Positions 1 through 9,288 of a stretch of DNA of 64,000 nucleotides are shown one piece after another (position 1 is the stretch's first letter; the number at the start of each line of letters is the position of its first letter). Origin of the DNA: an uncultured Paracoccaceae bacterium. GTDB lineage: Bacteria; Pseudomonadota; Alphaproteobacteria; Rhodobacterales; Rhodobacteraceae. The DNA lies in NCBI GenBank assembly GCA_947503925.1, contig CANNFQ010000001.1:496001-560000 (forward strand), in the 5' to 3' direction. Below the pieces are notes generated by a model. That model worked only from the letters and a program-made list of their open reading frames with translations, was not told the DNA's origin and ran no database searches. The position numbers and the translations under genes are program-made.

Positions 1-1
1 G

Positions 2-2614
2 TTGATTGCGTCAGAGGCGGAATGGCTGCCAGACGCGCTGGCTGATCCTGAAAGCGCTGTGTCGGGCATATTGGGCGGCATCCCCAATATTGCGTTGGAT
101 CAGTTACCTGCTGAATTGCGGCAGGCCAAGCGGCGCATCGCATTGATCGCCGCCTTGGCCGATCTTGGCGGTGTCTGGCCGCTGGAAAAGGTCACGCAGG
201 TACTAACCGATTTTGCGGATGCGTCAGTCAATGGATGCCTAGTGGCGCTTGTCGGGGCGGAGATTGCACGCGGCAAGCTGCCCGGTGATCAGGACGCGGA
301 CACCGCAGGGGGGATGACCGCCCTGGCCATGGGTAAGATGGGCGCGGGCGAGCTGAACTATTCCTCAGACATTGACCTGATTTGCCTGTTCGATGAAACC
401 CGATTTGACCCGGATGATTACCATGATGCGCGCGCGTCATTCATCCGCGTCACCCGCCGGATGACAGCGATCCTGTCGGATGTAGCGGCGGGCGGCTATG
501 TGTTCCGCACCGATCTGCGTTTGCGCCCGGATGCGTCCGTTACCCCGGTTTGCCTGTCGATGGAAGCCGCTGAGCGTTATTATGAAAGCGTTGGCCGCAC
601 TTGGGAACGCGCCGCCTATATCAAGGCGCGCGCTTGCGCGGGGGATATTGCGGCAGGCGAGGGGTTTTTGAAAACCCTGCGTCCCTTTGTCTGGCGCAAG
701 CATCTGGATTTTGCCGCCATTCAGGACGCCCATGACATGCGCCTGCGCATTCGTGATCATAAGGGGTTGCGCGGCGCGCTGGTGCTTGAAGGCCATAATA
801 TGAAGCTGGGTCGCGGTGGCATTCGCGAGATCGAGTTTTTCACCCAGACCCGTCAGTTGATCGCTGGTGGTCGCGATCCGTCGTTGCGGGTGCGCGGTAC
901 GGATGATGGTTTGCAGTGCTTGGCAAAGGCCGATTGGGTGCCGCAGGATACGGCGAATACTCTTTATGATCACTACAAGTTTCATCGCGAGGTGGAGCAT
1001 CGCTTGCAAATGATCAATGACGCCCAGACCCATCATTTGCCCAATGATGCAGAAGGGTTTGGCCGATTGGCAGCCTTTATGGGGCGTGATCTGGCGGCGC
1101 TACGCCGTGATCTGACGGATCGGTTGGAAGACGTTCACGCGCTGACCGAAGGTTTCTTTGCACCCGAACCGGCGGCCCCGGTGACGTCAGACTGGGGGCG
1201 TGATGTCGTGGCCCGCTGGCACAGCTATCCCGCGTTGCGGTCGCAGCGTGCGACGGAAATATTTGACCGCCTGACGCCGCAAATCATGGCCAGCCTGCAA
1301 GATGCCGCCCGCCCGGACGAAGCCTTGACCCAGTTTGATGGTTTTCTGGCGGGCCTGCCTGCGGGGGTGCAATTATTTTCCCTGTTCGAGGCGAACCCAC
1401 AACTGACCCAGCTGATCGTTGATATCGCAGCGACAGCCCCGGCACTTGCGCAATACCTGTCGCGGAATGCAGGCGTGCTGGATGCCGTGATCGGTGGTGC
1501 GTTTTTTGATCCATGGCCCGGCAAGGACGGGTTGGTTGCTGATTTACAGGCGATTTTGGTCGCTGCACCGGATTACGAGTCGCAGCTGATCGCCGCTCGC
1601 CGCTGGGCCAAGGAATGGCATTTTCGTATCGGTGTGCATCACTTGCGCGGCTTGATTGATGCCGCAGCCAGCGGTCAGCAATATGCCGATCTGGCAGAGG
1701 CGGTATTGGCCGGGTTATGGCCCGTCATTGTCGCTGAATTTGCGCGCAAGCATGGGGATATGCCCGGACGTGGGGCAGTGGTGCTGGGCATGGGGTCGCT
1801 GGGGGCCGCCCGTTTGAACGCCGAATCCGATCTGGACTTGATCGTGATCTATGATGCGTCTGGCGTTGATGCGTCTGACGGGCGGCGCCCATTGGCCACG
1901 CGCGCTTATTACGCCCGGTTGACCCAAGCCTTGGTAACCGCGCTGAGCGTGCAGATGGCCGAGGGCCGGTTATATGAGGTGGATATGCGATTGCGCCCAT
2001 CGGGGCGTCAGGGGCCGGTCGCCACATCGCTGGACGCATTTCGCACCTATCAACGGGACGAGGCATGGACATGGGAGCATCTGGCGCTGACCCGTGCTCG
2101 TCCGGTTGCCGGGGTGGCAGAGATTGGTGCCGAACTGGAGGGGTTTCGTGTGCCCTTGTTGGCCGAGAAAGGGCAAGGTGCGCAGGTACTGCCCGACCTT
2201 GCCGATATGCGCGCTCGGATTGCAGAGGCTAAGCCCCCGCAAGGTGATTGGGATGCCAAGATCGGCCCTGGCCGTTTGCAGGATGCCGAACTGTTTGCGC
2301 AGGCCTGTGCCTTGCGCGCAGGCAGTCCCGCTTATGATCTGGAGGGGCAATTGGCCGCCGGTGTCGCGGATGGCTGGATTAATGCCGCTGATGCGCAGGC
2401 CGTCAGCGATGCTGCCAGGCTTTTCTGGCGTATACAGGCTGCGGCACGATTGCTGACAGGTGGGCCGCTCGACCCAGATACGCTGGGTGAGGGCGGGCGC
2501 CGTTTTCTGCTGCGTGAAACAGGGTTTGAGACTATGGACGACTTGAAACAGGCGATTGATGATGCGGCGGGCGTGGCGGATGCTGTTATCTCGCGCGAGT
2601 TGGGTGTCGCGTGA
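2..2614 (+). CDS. glnE: Bifunctional glutamine synthetase adenylyltransferase/deadenylylase, 5' end outside window
   Basis: Adds and removes AMP on glutamine synthetase in response to PII, setting nitrogen assimilation. The 870 visible residues carry the two nucleotidyltransferase cores expected of GlnE: GAGELNYSSDIDLICLF near residue 113 (deadenylylating half) and GSLGAARLNAESDLDLIVIY near residue 597 (adenylylating half). Each is followed by a GlnD-UR-like helical region. Family members are usually 930-980 residues, and the frame is open to the window edge, so the N-terminus lies upstream. The apparent TTG at position 2 is not a start. The stop overlaps the next gene (TGATG). Confidence 0.93.
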   Translation: MIASEAEWLPDALADPESAVSGILGGIPNIALDQLPAELRQAKRRIALIAALADLGGVWPLEKVTQVLTDFADASVNGCLVALVGAEIARGKLPGDQDADTAGGMTALAMGKMGAGELNYSSDIDLICLFDETRFDPDDYHDARASFIRVTRRMTAILSDVAAGGYVFRTDLRLRPDASVTPVCLSMEAAERYYESVGRTWERAAYIKARACAGDIAAGEGFLKTLRPFVWRKHLDFAAIQDAHDMRLRIRDHKGLRGALVLEGHNMKLGRGGIREIEFFTQTRQLIAGGRDPSLRVRGTDDGLQCLAKADWVPQDTANTLYDHYKFHREVEHRLQMINDAQTHHLPNDAEGFGRLAAFMGRDLAALRRDLTDRLEDVHALTEGFFAPEPAAPVTSDWGRDVVARWHSYPALRSQRATEIFDRLTPQIMASLQDAARPDEALTQFDGFLAGLPAGVQLFSLFEANPQLTQLIVDIAATAPALAQYLSRNAGVLDAVIGGAFFDPWPGKDGLVADLQAILVAAPDYESQLIAARRWAKEWHFRIGVHHLRGLIDAAASGQQYADLAEAVLAGLWPVIVAEFARKHGDMPGRGAVVLGMGSLGAARLNAESDLDLIVIYDASGVDASDGRRPLATRAYYARLTQALVTALSVQMAEGRLYEVDMRLRPSGRQGPVATSLDAFRTYQRDEAWTWEHLALTRARPVAGVAEIGAELEGFRVPLLAEKGQGAQVLPDLADMRARIAEAKPPQGDWDAKIGPGRLQDAELFAQACALRAGSPAYDLEGQLAAGVADGWINAADAQAVSDAARLFWRIQAAARLLTGGPLDPDTLGEGGRRFLLRETGFETMDDLKQAIDDAAGVADAVISRELGVA

Positions 2615-2892
2615 TGGAACGGGACCCGCGCGACCCAAAGGGGTTGATCAGAGAGGCCTATCGGATCGATGACATCACGGTCGCGGAATGCCGCACGATA
2701 TTTCTGGATTGGGCGTTGGGGGTGCCTGCGGATGCAGACACGCAGGAATTGGTACAGAAATTGCTGGTGCAGTATGCTGATCAGCCCACCGACCATCCGA
2801 TGACCCAGACTTTGGTTGCAGCATTGCAAGACCGTCCGGCGCCGCGCAGGCGCGGTGGGCGCGCGGCCCGCATGGACCAATCCCGGACGTGA
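2614..2892 (+). CDS. Conserved small protein of unknown function downstream of glnE
   Basis: A 92-residue soluble acidic/basic protein starting ERDPRDPKGLIREAYRID and ending in an Arg-rich tail. No motif gives a function. The ATG shares one base with the glnE stop (TGATG), indicating translational coupling; the GTG three bases earlier is an alternative start. I recognise it only as a protein that accompanies glnE in roseobacters. The stop codon lies inside the palindrome at 2881-2899, so the last codons are part of that element. Confidence 0.6.
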   Translation: MERDPRDPKGLIREAYRIDDITVAECRTIFLDWALGVPADADTQELVQKLLVQYADQPTDHPMTQTLVAALQDRPAPRRRGGRAARMDQSRT

Positions 2893-2899
2893 TCCGGGA
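2881..2899. terminator. CCGGA-N5-TCCGG palindrome between convergent genes
   Basis: TCCCGGA-CGTGA-TCCGGGA forms a 7-bp stem with a 5-nt loop between the convergent ends of the glnE operon and eda. It has no T-run, so it may be a bidirectional transcript end or a REP-like element. The same palindrome core (loop differing by one base when read on the other strand) occurs at 7791-7809. Confidence 0.5.
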
Positions 2900-2907
2900 C
2901 GGTGTTG

Positions 2908-3549
2908 TCATCTTGGCAAAGCTGCGGCCTCTGTTGCCAATGCCGTGATCCCCGCCCAGTCATCCGCGGCGACTTTGTCCTTTGGTGCCACCCATGACCC
3001 GCCGACGCAAAGTGTATTGCCAAGCGACAGGTAATCATTCGCATTTTTCAGGCTTACACCGCCGGTCGGGCAGAATTTCACCTGCGGGATCGGCGCGCCG
3101 ATGGCCTTGAGTGCGGGCGCACCGCCATTCGCTTCTGCCGGAAAGAATTTTTGCACAGTATAGCCTCGTTCCAAGAGGCGCATGGCTTCTGAAGCGGTGG
3201 CGGCACCTGGCAAAAGGGGCAGGTCATTCGCCTCGCAGGCATCTAGCAGGACATCCGTGGCACCGGGGGAAACACCGAAAGTGGCCCCGGCTTTCTTGGC
3301 GTCTTCGACATCCTTGGGTGTCAGCAGCGTGCCTGCGCCAACCACCCCGCCTCGTACGGTTGCCATTTGGCGGATCACGTCCAGTGCGGCGGGGGTGCGC
3401 AATGTCACCTCCAACGCGGGCAACCCGCCAGCAACCAACGCCTGCGCCAGATTGACGGCAATCGCGGCGTCGTCAACCACCAGAACTGGAACGACGGGGG
3501 CCAGCAGACAGATCTTTTCAGCAGCTGCGGAGGCATCTTGTGGGGTCAT
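2908..3549 (-). CDS. eda: 2-dehydro-3-deoxy-phosphogluconate (KDPG) aldolase
   Basis: Cleaves KDPG to pyruvate and glyceraldehyde-3-phosphate, the last Entner-Doudoroff step; may also cleave 4-hydroxy-2-oxoglutarate. At 213 residues it has the usual class I aldolase TIM-barrel length. The general-base Glu is in ALEVTLRTPAAL, the Schiff-base Lys in YTVQKFFPAE, and the phosphate-binding segment in KFCPTGGVS. It lies 42 bp downstream of edd on the same strand, so edd-eda form an operon. The start follows an AAGAGAATT purine stretch. Confidence 0.95.
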   Translation of the reverse strand: MTPQDASAAAEKICLLAPVVPVLVVDDAAIAVNLAQALVAGGLPALEVTLRTPAALDVIRQMATVRGGVVGAGTLLTPKDVEDAKKAGATFGVSPGATDVLLDACEANDLPLLPGAATASEAMRLLERGYTVQKFFPAEANGGAPALKAIGAPIPQVKFCPTGGVSLKNANDYLSLGNTLCVGGSWVAPKDKVAADDWAGITALATEAAALPR

Positions 3550-3591
3550 GTCATAATTCTCTTGTTGATTGAAGAAAGGGGTGGGGCTGCA

Positions 3592-5397
3592 TCAGACAAC
3601 CACACCTGCGCCATCGGCGGCGAGGCCGACATTCTGGCGGAAACACTCGAACAGCTCCCGGCCCACGCCCGTCCCGTTGCCGGTCAGATCCGCGGCGGCA
3701 GGGCTTCGTGTGCCAAGGTCAACGCCGAGGACGTCAATCGTGCCTTTGGTGGCGTCAAGCCGCACAATGTCGCCGTCCCGGATCAGGCTGATCGGCCCGT
3801 GATCGGCAGCTTCGGGGCAAACATGGATGGCCGAGGGCACTTTGCCTGACGCACCAGACATGCGCCCATCCGTGACCAGCGCCACCTTCAGCCCGCGATC
3901 CTGCAACACGGCCAATGTCGGGGTCAGCCCGTGCAGTTCTGGCATGCCGTTAGATTTTGGACCCTGAAACCGAACGACAATGACGATGTCACCGGTCAGC
4001 TCACCAGCCTTGAACGCTGCTTTCACGGCGTCCTGGGTATGAAAGACGCGGGCAGGGGCCTCGATGATATGCCGCTCTTCGGCGACGGCGGATGTCTTGA
4101 TCACGCCGCGCCCCAGATTGCCCGAAAGCTGAGTCAGCCCGCCATGGGCATGGAACGGGTCGCTGGCCGGGCGCAATATCTTGTTATTCAAGGTCTGACC
4201 AGCCCCGTCTGCATAGGTGATCCGGCCATCGGTCAGTTTGGGGTCCTTGGTATAAAGCTCCAACCCGTCGCCCGCGATTGTCTTGGTGTCGGGATGGAGG
4301 AGGCCTGCATTTAACAATTCCCCGATCATAAAGCCCAAACCACCGGCGGCGTGGAAATGATTCACATCCGCCAGCCCGTTGGGATAGACCTTGGCCATGA
4401 GTGGCGTGACCTCTGACAGGTCGCTGAAATCCTCCAGATCCAGAATGATTCCGGCAGCGCGTGCCATGGCGGGCAGGTGGATGACGAGGTTGGTTGAGCC
4501 GCCCGTGGCCATGAGCCCGACCAACCCGTTCACAAAGGCCCGTTCATCCAGAATGTCGCTGACGGGGCGGTAGTCATTGCCCAATGCGGTGATGGACAGG
4601 GCCCGTTCCGTCGCGGCGGTGGTCAGCGCATCCCGCAAAGGTGTGCCGGGGTTCACGAAGGACGCGCCAGGCATATGCAGCCCCATAAATTCCATCAGCA
4701 TCTGATTAGTATTTGCGGTGCCATAAAAGGTGCAGGTGCCGGGCCCGTGGTAAGAGGCCATTTCGGCTTCCATCAGCTTGTCGCGCCCAACCTCACCCGT
4801 GGCGAATTGCTGGCGCACCTTGGCCTTTTGATCGTTGGGTAGGCCCGACGTCATCGGCCCGGCAGGGATGAAGATGCCGGGGATATAACCAAATGTGGCC
4901 GCTGCGATCACCAGCCCAGGCACGATCTTGTCACAGACACCCAAATAGACAGCGGCGTCAAAGACGTTATGGGACAGGCCCACCCCGGCGGCCAGCGCGA
5001 TGACGTCGCGGGAAAAAAGCGATAGCTCCATGCCTGTCTGACCCTGGGTCACGCCGTCACACATGGCCGGTACCCCGCCTGCGACCTGTGCTGTGCCGCC
5101 CGATGCACGAGCCGCGGCGCGGATCAGATCGGGATATCGTTCAAAAGGCTGATGGGCGGACAGCATATCATTATAGGCAGTGATGATACCGAGATTGGGT
5201 GATGGTCCTTCTGTCAGTGCGTCTTTGTCATCGCCCATCGCCGCATAGGCATGTGCCTGATTGCCGCAGGTCAGATGGGCCCGGCGCGGCCCCTCGGCGG
5301 CGGCGCGGGCCATGGTATCAAGATATTTGCGCCGCGGCCCTTCGGAACGCGCCCGAATACGATCGGTTACTGCCGCGATAGTGGGGTGAAGTGGCAT
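3592..5397 (-). CDS. edd: Phosphogluconate dehydratase
   Basis: Dehydrates 6-phosphogluconate to KDPG, the committed Entner-Doudoroff step; an Fe-S enzyme of the IlvD/Edd family. Cluster-binding regions are seen in [16 protein letters not shown] and GVCDKIVPG, and [12 protein letters not shown] is the family's C-terminal motif. The open frame runs further upstream to 5529, but the ATG at 5397 ([14 protein letters not shown]) gives 601 residues, the normal Edd length, and the extra 44 codons would run through the operator at 5451-5464. First gene of edd-eda. No zwf or pgl gene is adjacent. Confidence 0.95.
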   Translation of the reverse strand: MPLHPTIAAVTDRIRARSEGPRRKYLDTMARAAAEGPRRAHLTCGNQAHAYAAMGDDKDALTEGPSPNLGIITAYNDMLSAHQPFERYPDLIRAAARASGGTAQVAGGVPAMCDGVTQGQTGMELSLFSRDVIALAAGVGLSHNVFDAAVYLGVCDKIVPGLVIAAATFGYIPGIFIPAGPMTSGLPNDQKAKVRQQFATGEVGRDKLMEAEMASYHGPGTCTFYGTANTNQMLMEFMGLHMPGASFVNPGTPLRDALTTAATERALSITALGNDYRPVSDILDERAFVNGLVGLMATGGSTNLVIHLPAMARAAGIILDLEDFSDLSEVTPLMAKVYPNGLADVNHFHAAGGLGFMIGELLNAGLLHPDTKTIAGDGLELYTKDPKLTDGRITYADGAGQTLNNKILRPASDPFHAHGGLTQLSGNLGRGVIKTSAVAEERHIIEAPARVFHTQDAVKAAFKAGELTGDIVIVVRFQGPKSNGMPELHGLTPTLAVLQDRGLKVALVTDGRMSGASGKVPSAIHVCPEAADHGPISLIRDGDIVRLDATKGTIDVLGVDLGTRSPAAADLTGNGTGVGRELFECFRQNVGLAADGAGVVV

Positions 5398-5450
5398 CTT
5401 GAACCTCTGATGGCTGGATTTGGTGGCTTTCGGCGCATAGTAACATGTGC

Positions 5451-5464
5451 TGTTAGCGCTAACA
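5451..5464. promoter_or_regulatory. LacI/GntR-type operator upstream of edd-eda
   Basis: TGTTAGCGCTAACA is a perfect 14-bp palindrome 54 bp upstream of the edd start. Its GTTA-N4-TAAC core is the form bound by GntR/IdnR-like LacI-family repressors. An overlapping half-site pair TAACA-TGTGC-TGTTA starts at 5441. It resembles the site at 49353-49366 in front of the second lacI gene. Binding is inferred. Confidence 0.7.
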
Positions 5465-5577
5465 AGGTGTGGCGGTAGATCATTGCAAAATTGAGGACAA
5501 TTGGACAAAACTTGCCTTAATCGTGCCATTGAGCGCTGTTATCGGATCACGGCTGAGTTGCGTTTCTTGAGGTCAAA

Positions 5578-6138
5578 ATGAAGTTTCGAAAACTGTTGGT
5601 AAGTCTGGTTTTGTTTGTCGGTCTGGTCGCATGTAGCGGCGGGCAGACCGGTGTCAGCAGTGCGGCGCCTGATGGTATCACCCGGTCCTATCAATTGGTT
5701 GATCTGAGCTTTTCGGCCCCTGCAGATCTGGAAGTGTCTGAATCAAATGGATACTATCCGTTCGCCGATGTCGTTTGGCGCGGCGATCGCAGGGGACCAC
5801 GCATCCCACAGATCGCGGCGATGTTCGAAACGGCCTTCGCCCGCAATGCGCAGGTCTTGGGCGGTCGCCAGCGCGTTGTCGTATCAGTGCAATTGGAACG
5901 GTTTCACGGTGTGACCGACCGCACCCGGTATTCGGTAGGCGGCGTTTACAATATCATCTTCTTGATGACCGTACGCGACGCCGCATCCGGCGCGGTGATC
6001 GAACCCGCCCGGCGCGTTGTCGCAAATCTGGATGCGCCCGGCGGAGCAACAGCCGTGGATCTGGAAGAACGCGGTCAGACCCAGAAAGTCCGTGTTGTCG
6101 ATTTTCTGACGCAGGTCCTGCGCCGCGAGCTTTCCTGA
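5578..6138 (+). CDS. Uncharacterised lipoprotein
   Basis: A 186-residue protein with a clear lipoprotein signal: KFRK, hydrophobic stretch LLVSLVLFVGLV, then lipobox LVAC at Cys19. The mature part is about 165 residues with no catalytic motif; a central segment RNAQVLGGRQRVVVSVQLERFHGVTDRTRYSVGG suggests a mostly beta fold. It is divergent from edd and 44 bp upstream of the rRNA methyltransferase gene. Predicted to sit in the periplasm or outer membrane. I do not recognise a function. Confidence 0.75.
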   Translation: MKFRKLLVSLVLFVGLVACSGGQTGVSSAAPDGITRSYQLVDLSFSAPADLEVSESNGYYPFADVVWRGDRRGPRIPQIAAMFETAFARNAQVLGGRQRVVVSVQLERFHGVTDRTRYSVGGVYNIIFLMTVRDAASGAVIEPARRVVANLDAPGGATAVDLEERGQTQKVRVVDFLTQVLRRELS

Positions 6139-6182
6139 TCCGGCCACTTTTCATACGGGATGAATGCAGGTAAGGGGCGGAC

Positions 6183-7385
6183 ATGCAGAACCCAGCCCCC
6201 AAAACCGCAACCGTCAGATTAACTCCCAAGGCCGAAGTGCGGGCGATCCGCCATGGTTTTCCCTGGGTCTATGCCAATGAACTGGTGACCGACAGACGCA
6301 CGCGCGGCCTGGCGCCCGGTACAATCGCTGTACTGGAGGACAGCGCCCGGAACCCATTGGGCGTGGTTGCGGTCAACCCGGCCTCAAAAATCATTTGCAG
6401 GATGCTGGATCGTGATCCCGATGCGGTAATCGATCAGGCTTGGTTTGCGGCCCGCATCGCGCGGGCGCTGGCCCATCGAACCCGCCTTTACGATGCCCCG
6501 TTTTATCGCCTGATCCATGCCGAGGCCGATGGGTTGCCCGGAGTGATCATTGACCGCTTTGGCGATCTGGCGGTGATCCAGCCTAATGCGGCATGGGCTG
6601 ATAGCCTGCTGGCCCCACTGGTCGCCGCATTGGTTGCCGTTACCGGCGTCAGCGCGGTGGTATCAAACGGGAGCGGACGCGCGCGTAGTCTGGAAGGGCT
6701 GGAAGAGGTTATGAGCGTCCCTCATGGTACGGCCCCTGATGCGCCCATCGCTGTTCCGATGAATGGGGCTACCTATCTGGCGGATGTTATGGGCGGACAA
6801 AAGACCGGCCTGTTCTTTGATCAACGCGAGAACCACGCCTTTGCCGCCCGGTTGGCCAAGGGCGGTCGTGTATTGGATATGTTTTCGCATGTTGGTGGCT
6901 TTGGGCTGGCCACGCTCGCAGGCGGGGCAGAGACTGTTCTGGCGGTGGATGGATCGCAGCCTGCGCTGGATCTGGCCGGGCAGGCTGCGACACAGATGGG
7001 AATGGCTGACCGGATCACAACCCGCAAGGGCGATGCGTTTGATATACTCGCTGCATTGGCCGCAGAGGGCGCGCAGTTTGATCTGGTGATCTGCGATCCG
7101 CCCGCCTTTGCGCCGTCACGCCAAGCGCTGGATGCGGGGTTGCGCGCCTATGAACGGATCGCGCGGCTGGCTGCCCCATTGGTGGTCGAAGGCGGATATC
7201 TTGGTTTGTGTTCCTGTTCGCATGCGGCTGACCTGACCAAATTCCGCAACGCCTCATCTCGGGGCATCGGGCGGGGTGGCAGGCGCGGCCAGATCATCCA
7301 TACCGGCTTTGCCGGACCGGATCATCCGTTGATGCCACATCTGGCCGAAAGCGGCTATCTGAAAGCCGTATTTTATCGCCTATGA
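6183..7385 (+). CDS. Class I SAM-dependent rRNA methyltransferase, RlmI-like
   Basis: A 400-residue protein with the RlmI/RlmK layout: N-terminal PUA domain (about 10-85, with FPWVYANEL), a central RNA-binding EEHEE-like region, then a Rossmann methyltransferase domain with GGQKTGLFFDQREN, SAM motif I VLDMFSHVGGFGLA near 233, and the catalytic segment VICDPPAFA near 303. Family members make m5C in 23S rRNA. The stop overlaps the next start as ATGA, so the PIN gene is translationally coupled. Confidence 0.88.
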   Translation: MQNPAPKTATVRLTPKAEVRAIRHGFPWVYANELVTDRRTRGLAPGTIAVLEDSARNPLGVVAVNPASKIICRMLDRDPDAVIDQAWFAARIARALAHRTRLYDAPFYRLIHAEADGLPGVIIDRFGDLAVIQPNAAWADSLLAPLVAALVAVTGVSAVVSNGSGRARSLEGLEEVMSVPHGTAPDAPIAVPMNGATYLADVMGGQKTGLFFDQRENHAFAARLAKGGRVLDMFSHVGGFGLATLAGGAETVLAVDGSQPALDLAGQAATQMGMADRITTRKGDAFDILAALAAEGAQFDLVICDPPAFAPSRQALDAGLRAYERIARLAAPLVVEGGYLGLCSCSHAADLTKFRNASSRGIGRGGRRGQIIHTGFAGPDHPLMPHLAESGYLKAVFYRL

Positions 7386-7933
7386 GGGTACTTATCGACG
7401 CTTGCGTGCTTTATCCTACCGTGATGCGAGAGGTCGTGCTAGGGAGCGCCGCCAAGGGGCTGTTCGAGGCGCGCTGGTCTGCGCGTATCCTTGAGGAATG
7501 GGCGCGCGCGGCGGCGAAATTGGGACCGGAGCAGGAAGTCGTCGCCAGGGGCGAGGTTGCGGCACTGGGTGCGACATTTCCGGATGCGATTGTGCCAGAG
7601 CATGAGGGATGGCAAGGGCGGCTTTGGCTGCCGGATCCGAATGACATTCACGTGCTGGCCGCCGGGGTTGCTGGATCATGCGATGCGATCATGACGATGA
7701 ATGCCAAGGATTTCCCGGGCAATATTCTAGCAGAGGAAGGATTGTTTCGAGTTAACCCGGATGCTTTTCTGCGCGGGCTTTTGGAAGAGGCCCCGGATCA
7801 AGTCCGGGGCGTGGCGGATACTGTTCTGGCCGAGGCGAACCGGCTGTCGGAGCGGCCTTGGGAAATGCGCGCCCTGATGAAAAAGGCGCGCTTGCCGCGG
7901 TTCGGCAAAGCGCTGGTATCAAAATCTCTGTGA
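7382..7933 (+). CDS. PIN-domain protein
   Basis: A 183-residue PIN-fold protein. Acidic metal-binding residues are seen in VLIDACVLYP (Asp6), a central Glu and WLPDPNDIHVLAAG (Asp pair near 84-88), with MTMNAKDFPG near 106, so RNase activity is plausible. I believe it belongs to a chromosomal PIN family of roseobacters/Rhodobacter rather than a VapBC toxin: no antitoxin gene is adjacent, and it is coupled to the rRNA methyltransferase by ATGA. Its C-terminal part is crossed by a CCCCGGA-N5-TCCGGGG palindrome (7791-7809) encoding APDQVRG. Confidence 0.8.
   Translation: MRVLIDACVLYPTVMREVVLGSAAKGLFEARWSARILEEWARAAAKLGPEQEVVARGEVAALGATFPDAIVPEHEGWQGRLWLPDPNDIHVLAAGVAGSCDAIMTMNAKDFPGNILAEEGLFRVNPDAFLRGLLEEAPDQVRGVADTVLAEANRLSERPWEMRALMKKARLPRFGKALVSKSL
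7791..7809. repeat. REP-like palindrome inside the PIN gene
   Basis: CCCCGGA-TCAAG-TCCGGGG, a 7-bp stem with a 5-nt loop. Read on the minus strand the core is CCGGACTTGATCCGG, one base from the core of the element at 2881-2899. Palindromes of this form are common intergenic repeats in alphaproteobacteria; here one lies within an intact coding frame. Confidence 0.6.
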
Positions 7934-7968
7934 GATTTTGCACGCAAACTGTCCAAGAATGTTTGCCG

Positions 7969-8652
7969 TCAAGCCCGCCATTTTGACTCATTCGCCTCAA
8001 TCGCGGCGATCCGTTGCGGGGTTTTGGGGTGGCTGAGCATCCAGGCCGGGGTGGTCGCCCCGCGCGCGCCGGTGAGTGTCTCCAACTTCGTAAAAAGTGA
8101 CTTCTGCGGTTCGGTGCCGATCCCGGTCTTGACCAGCAGGGCAGAGGCATAGGCATCTGCCTCAAACTCATCATTGCGCGACAGACGTGCCGCCACAAGC
8201 CGCATCAGCAGGCCTGCAATCCATGGCCCGATCCCCGGTAGGAACCGGCCCAGTACCATGGCCAGAGCCGTGCGCATCGCGTTCTGCCCTGAAAAATCTA
8301 TCATTCGCCGTTTGGAATGGCCAAGGGCGACATGACCCAATTCATGGGCGATGACACAGGCCATTTCTTCGGACGTGACTTCACCCTTACGGTATTTGTT
8401 GAAAAAGCCGCGGGTGATAAAAATGCGCCCATCGGGGGCGGCCAACCCATTGACGGGTTCAATTTCGTAGATGTGAACCTTGATCCGTTCGATATCCAAT
8501 GCCTGCGCCATGCGGTCGGTCAGCACTTTCAGGATCGGATCGGCCAGTTCCGTTGAATTGGCGTCAAGTTCGCGTGAGGTGCGCCAGACCGAAAACCGGT
8601 ACATCACAAAACCATAAAGGACGGCCAGTAGAATCGGGGCAAGCTTGATCAT
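7969..8652 (-). CDS. Membrane-anchored M48-family zinc metalloprotease
   Basis: A 227-residue protease with one N-terminal membrane segment (IKLAPILLAVLYGFVMYRF). The zinc site is VIAHELGHVALGH (HExxH) with the third ligand Glu in NDEFEADAYA. The N-terminus places the catalytic domain outside the cytoplasm or at the inner-membrane surface, like small HtpX/BepA-type peptidases, but TPR repeats are absent. It lies 3 bp downstream of the DedA gene on the same strand, so the two are probably co-transcribed. Confidence 0.88.
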   Translation of the reverse strand: MIKLAPILLAVLYGFVMYRFSVWRTSRELDANSTELADPILKVLTDRMAQALDIERIKVHIYEIEPVNGLAAPDGRIFITRGFFNKYRKGEVTSEEMACVIAHELGHVALGHSKRRMIDFSGQNAMRTALAMVLGRFLPGIGPWIAGLLMRLVAARLSRNDEFEADAYASALLVKTGIGTEPQKSLFTKLETLTGARGATTPAWMLSHPKTPQRIAAIEANESKWRA

Positions 8653-8655
8653 GCC

Positions 8656-9288
8656 CTAGATATGGGGCTCCGGCTGGGTTTTGCCAATGTTCGCTTTGTC
8701 GCGGGCTTTGCTGGCGCGGATCAGCCAGTAACCCAACCCAATGGCCACGACCAGTGCTGCAATGAAGCCTGACAGATTGCTCATCAATCCGGAAATTTCG
8801 GTGATCTGGTCGGCAAAAATGTATCCCAGCCCGACATAGATCGAGACCCAGAAAACCTCGCCCGCGATGCCCCAAAGTGCGAAGCGCGGCCAGCTGAACC
8901 GCGACAGGCCGCTGACATAATTGATATAGGGGCCAAGGGGGGCGACCAGCCAGCAGGAAAAAAACACGCTGGACCCACCCCATTTCTGCATGAATGCCTC
9001 GGATCTGTCGCGCAACGCCGCGCGACCGGGCTGGATGGTCAGCCAGGTATTCAACTGATCCCCAAGGCCCCGGGCGATCCAATAACCCGCATTGTCCCCA
9101 ATGACCGCACCGCAAAACGCCGCGGCTGCGACGACCTCAAGCGCGAAATCCTCGGATGCTGCAAACCCGCCCATCACAAGCATCAGCAAAGATGACGGGA
9201 CGGGCAGGGCCAGACAGCTGAGGAATGTCACGCAAAACAGCAGCGGCACACCATAGTCTATGGCAAGTGCCAGGATGACCTCGGTCAT
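8656..9288 (-). CDS. DedA-family inner-membrane protein
   Basis: A 210-residue polytopic protein of the DedA/VTT family, recently linked to lipid-carrier flipping. Characteristic features are the re-entrant region LPVPSSLLMLVMGGFAAS, the acidic/glycine loop GDNAGYWIARGLGDQL, and FSCWLVAPLGPYINYVSGLSR. The terminal residues form a short basic cytoplasmic tail. Its start overlaps the stop of the upstream 105-residue gene as ATGA. Confidence 0.88.
   Translation of the reverse strand: MTEVILALAIDYGVPLLFCVTFLSCLALPVPSSLLMLVMGGFAASEDFALEVVAAAAFCGAVIGDNAGYWIARGLGDQLNTWLTIQPGRAALRDRSEAFMQKWGGSSVFFSCWLVAPLGPYINYVSGLSRFSWPRFALWGIAGEVFWVSIYVGLGYIFADQITEISGLMSNLSGFIAALVVAIGLGYWLIRASKARDKANIGKTQPEPHI

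Noticed and set aside
437..1036. 199-codon open frame antisense to glnE
   Set aside because: Lies wholly within the conserved glnE core, has no family features and reflects GC-rich codon bias on the opposite strand.
7382..7933. PIN protein as a VapC toxin of a toxin-antitoxin pair
   Set aside because: No short antitoxin gene on either side, and it is coupled to an rRNA methyltransferase instead.
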